DNA from: Muribaculaceae bacterium
GTDB taxonomy: Bacteria; Bacteroidota; Bacteroidia; Bacteroidales; Muribaculaceae
Length of the DNA: 9,372 bases
Reading direction: 5' to 3'
NCBI GenBank assembly: GCA_029062725.1
Contig: JAIDPP010000116.1
Span: 1-9,372, forward strand
The position numbers and the translations under genes are program-made. Positions within the stretch are counted from its first letter, which is position 1; every line of letters begins with the position of its first letter. A model generated the notes under the pieces. It worked only from the letters and a program-made list of their open reading frames with translations. It searched no databases and had not been told where the DNA came from. Of the stretch, positions 7,149-9,372 are shown in pieces.

Positions 7149-7928
7149 TCAGTATTTCTCCTGAAGGGCCTGTAGCCAACCGAGGGTTTCGGGCATGATG
7201 AGGCGTCGGTTGACGGAAGTCGGCACAACAGATATTATGCCATGTTTGAGACACCATAAGTCGGTAGTCTCGTTGTCAGGCTCGTCATTGATTAATTCCC
7301 CGGAAAGGAGGTAGAATTTATGGCCGGCCGGATCGATATATTCCTTGTATTCATCATCCCAGTGCGCCCGGCATGGAGTGCAGACGCGCAGCTCTGCCGG
7401 TTCATCCTTGGTATCGGGAACATTCACGTTGAGGCAGATTCCCTCGGGGAGTCCGCGTGTGAGCACAGCCTCCGAGATAAGATCTACCGCACGGAGGCAG
7501 CCGGAGAAGTCGGCGTCGGGATTATGGTCGGTAAGCGAGAAGCCGACGGAAGGTATTCCGAAGGCGCATCCTTCGCAAGCGGCTCCCATCGTTCCGGAGT
7601 AAAGTTCGTTGACCGAGGCATTGGACCCATGATTGATGCCCGATACCACCATATCGGGACGGCGCTTAAGTATATGGTGCATAGCCAGTTTGATGCAGTC
7701 AACCGGAGTCCCCGTGGTCTTATACATCCGTGCGCCCATGAAATCAGGCACCGGGCTGATCCTCAGGGGATCGTTTACAGTGATTGCCATCGACTGGCCT
7801 GATCGGGGAGCGTCTGGACAAACCACCACGACGTCACCCAACCGGACCAGTCGTGAAATCAGTTCTCTCACCCCTTTTGCGTTTATGCTATCGTCGTTGC
7901 TGACGAGTATCAACGGTCGTTCATTCAT
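7149..7928 (-). CDS. surE: 5'/3'-nucleotidase SurE
   Basis: SurE is a metal-dependent cytoplasmic phosphatase acting on nucleoside monophosphates, with roles in salvage and stationary-phase survival in other bacteria. The 259-aa protein has the expected order of motifs: LILVSNDDSINAKG (6-19) with metal-binding D12 and D13, PRSGQSMAIT (41-50) with S43 as the probable metal/substrate serine, and SGINHGSN (96-103) with N99. GTPVDCIKLA (73-82) and ELYSGTMGAACEG (108-120) also fit. The usual NDDG is NDDS here, a variant I associate with Bacteroidetes. The ATG is 4 nt after the glycosyltransferase stop, which points to coupled expression. A second ATG four bases downstream is out of frame. Confidence 0.95.
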   Translation of the reverse strand: MNERPLILVSNDDSINAKGVRELISRLVRLGDVVVVCPDAPRSGQSMAITVNDPLRISPVPDFMGARMYKTTGTPVDCIKLAMHHILKRRPDMVVSGINHGSNASVNELYSGTMGAACEGCAFGIPSVGFSLTDHNPDADFSGCLRAVDLISEAVLTRGLPEGICLNVNVPDTKDEPAELRVCTPCRAHWDDEYKEYIDPAGHKFYLLSGELINDEPDNETTDLWCLKHGIISVVPTSVNRRLIMPETLGWLQALQEKY

Positions 7929-7932
7929 ATAT

Positions 7933-8934
7933 TCAGATATTTATCTTTTTCTTTCTTAGGAAATAGTGCTGCCATACTGCGGCAGTCCTTCCTCCCGGGC
8001 GGGTGGAAAGAATATCCTTTTCCGGAAAGATGCGGTAGTTCTTCCGCATCGTATTGAAATCCTTATGCGCTTTCAGTATTGCTTTGGCATTAGCCGCTTC
8101 TCCTTTTAGAAGGAACATTCCGAAGGCCAGGGTATCAGCCAGACGGCGGAGAAAAAGTATTTTCCGGCCGCGTTTTTCAGGAAGGTTCTTATGAAGCAGC
8201 AGCAGGTTGTTACGGAAGTTGAGATAGGTCTTTTTGGGGTCTCCCTGAGCCAGTGAAGCTCCTCCTACATGATAGACTTTTGAAAAGGGGACGACGCAGA
8301 CTCTCTTCCTGGCGTTCAGGATACGGCAGCAGAGATCGATCTCCTCCATGTGGGCGAAGAAATCGGGGTCGAGGCCTCCTATCTGGCGGTAGAGTTCGCG
8401 TCTAACAGTCAGACATGCTCCGGAGGCCCATGTGATATCGGCCGGGGAATCGTCATATTGGCCGCGGTCCTCCTCTGTAATTCCGAAAAGGCGTCCGCGA
8501 CAGAAGGGATAGCCTAAGATATCCAGGAATCCTCCCGCAGCTCCGGCATACTCAAATCTTTTCCTGTCGTGCCATGACAAGATTTTTGGTTGTACGGCAC
8601 CGACATCGGGATTATTTTCAAAGAAGGTAATTATGGGCTCCAGCCATCCCTCCGTGACCTCTACATCAGAGTTCAGGAGCGTCACGTATTCATAGTCGCA
8701 CGTCTCGATGGCACGGTTATAGCCTTCGGCAAATCCGTAATTGCGGTCTAATTCAATGAGCTTAACCTCAGGATATTCCGTTTTTATCCATTCCCGCGAG
8801 GCATCGGTCGATCCGTTGTCGGCCACTATCAGGTCTGCCGTATCGCTGATTGTGTATCGCGCGGCAGTGGGCAGAAACTGTCTGAGCAGTTCAAGGCCGT
8901 TCCAGTTAAGGATAATGACACCTGTTTTCTTCAT
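7933..8934 (-). CDS. Family 2 glycosyltransferase
   Basis: This is a GT-A fold glycosyltransferase expected to move a sugar from a nucleotide-sugar donor to a surface glycan or lipid acceptor at the cytoplasmic face of the membrane. The 333-aa sequence shows VIILNWNG (6-13), LIVADNGSTD (35-44), NYGFAEGYNRA (65-75), LLNSDVEV (86-93) as the DxD-like metal site, and WASGACLTVRRELYRQIGG (169-187). MEEIDLCCR (196-204) is the acceptor-side acidic motif, and VYHVGGAS (220-227) follows. The layout resembles rhamnosyltransferases of the WbbL/RfbF type, but donor and acceptor cannot be read from the sequence. There is no clear transmembrane helix; the C-terminal third is rich in Lys and Arg and may contact the membrane. 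It lies 15 nt after mtaB and 4 nt before surE. No other polysaccharide genes are nearby. Confidence 0.9.
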   Translation of the reverse strand: MKKTGVIILNWNGLELLRQFLPTAARYTISDTADLIVADNGSTDASREWIKTEYPEVKLIELDRNYGFAEGYNRAIETCDYEYVTLLNSDVEVTEGWLEPIITFFENNPDVGAVQPKILSWHDRKRFEYAGAAGGFLDILGYPFCRGRLFGITEEDRGQYDDSPADITWASGACLTVRRELYRQIGGLDPDFFAHMEEIDLCCRILNARKRVCVVPFSKVYHVGGASLAQGDPKKTYLNFRNNLLLLHKNLPEKRGRKILFLRRLADTLAFGMFLLKGEAANAKAILKAHKDFNTMRKNYRIFPEKDILSTRPGGRTAAVWQHYFLRKKKINI

Positions 8935-8949
8935 ATCCGTGCAATAGAT

Positions 8950-9372
8950 TTAAATCAGCACTCCCTTGAATGTGTCCGGCTCGCTTTCATCAATTTCCGC
9001 CAGCCGGACCCTGGAGATACGGTTGATAAGGTTCTCGGAATAAGGAGCCGTAACCCTCAGGTAATTAGGGGTAAACCCGTGCATAAGTTCCGAGTCTGAA
9101 GCCGGTTGCTCCCACAGGACATCATACTCGCGTCCGACCCTCTCTTTCATGAACTCGGCCAGCTTGCGGTCGGATAGTGCCGTGAGACGGGCCACTCTCT
9201 TGTGCTTCTCCTCCTGACTTACAGTATGACCAATGGCGAGAGCCGATGTGCCGGGCCGTTCCGAATAGGGGAACACATGGAGCTTATCCACGGGCAAAGA
9301 TTCTACAAAAGCTAAGGAACGTTCCCATTCCTCCTCCGTTTCGCCACGTGCGCCGGCAATGATGTCTATTCC
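8950..9372 (-). CDS. mtaB: tRNA t6A37 methylthiotransferase MtaB (3' part only)
   Basis: The gene enters from the right edge; only its last 140 codons and TAA stop are present. MtaB is a radical-SAM iron-sulfur enzyme that adds a methylthio group to t6A at position 37 of tRNAs reading ANN codons. Visible are the end of the radical SAM barrel, with GIDIIAGARGETEEEWE at the edge and LHVFPYSERPGTSA (visible residues 31-44), a linker helix rich in charged residues, and a C-terminal TRAM RNA-binding domain (about 77-138) containing GFTPNYLRV (99-107). The HVFPYSERPGT signature favours MtaB over MiaB or RimO. The N-terminal UPF0004 domain and the CxxxCxxC cluster lie outside the window, so they cannot be checked. 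In-window start-like codons such as the TTG near 9297 are internal. It is the most upstream gene visible in the minus-strand set. Confidence 0.92.
   Translation of the reverse strand, partial: GIDIIAGARGETEEEWERSLAFVESLPVDKLHVFPYSERPGTSALAIGHTVSQEEKHKRVARLTALSDRKLAEFMKERVGREYDVLWEQPASDSELMHGFTPNYLRVTAPYSENLINRISRVRLAEIDESEPDTFKGVLI

Noticed and set aside
7320..7802. Plus-strand ORF of 160 codons inside surE
   Set aside because: It is antisense to intact SurE motifs and shows no independent evidence of coding.
8950..9297. Complete 115-aa protein starting at the TTG near 9297
   Set aside because: The frame continues without a stop to the right edge and encodes more MtaB sequence (GIDIIAGARGETEEEWE), so it is a partial gene and not a small one.

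Overview
The window looks like ordinary chromosomal housekeeping DNA from a member of Bacteroidales. The evidence is an alanine racemase fused behind a MurF-like domain, a DUF4831 protein (a family I know from Bacteroides and relatives), Bacteroidetes-style variants of XseA and SurE motifs (AAGYGDF, NDDS), A/T-rich leaders without Shine-Dalgarno sequences, and a TAnnTTTG-type -7 box. A Muribaculaceae-like host is my guess only. No phage, plasmid, CRISPR, toxin-antitoxin or defence genes were found.

Layout. Positions 1-375 carry no confident gene. They hold a roughly 100-nt imperfect palindrome at the left edge, a weak 55-codon Cys-rich ORF on the minus strand, an A/T-flanked hairpin, a candidate -7 promoter element and a short tandem duplication. 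From 376 to 4610 a plus-strand gene set reads nnr (repair of damaged NAD(P)H), a secreted DUF4831 protein, xseA and xseB (both exonuclease VII subunits). Spacing is tight (18 nt, a 14-nt overlap, 22 nt), so one transcript is likely. From 9372 down to 4629 a minus-strand set reads mtaB (partial, tRNA ms2t6A methylthiotransferase), a family-2 glycosyltransferase, surE (nucleotidase) and a murF-alr fusion (cell-wall D-alanine supply). Gaps there are 15, 4 and 51 nt. The two sets converge, with 18 nt between the xseB and murF-alr stop codons and no clear intrinsic terminator.

The genes do not form one pathway. They are maintenance functions: metabolite repair, DNA end processing, nucleotide salvage, tRNA modification and envelope synthesis. 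The glycosyltransferase and the alanine racemase both point to the cell surface. The least explained parts are the left-edge palindrome with its small ORF, the unassigned DUF4831 protein inside a repair operon, and the drifted catalytic motif in the MurF half of the fusion.
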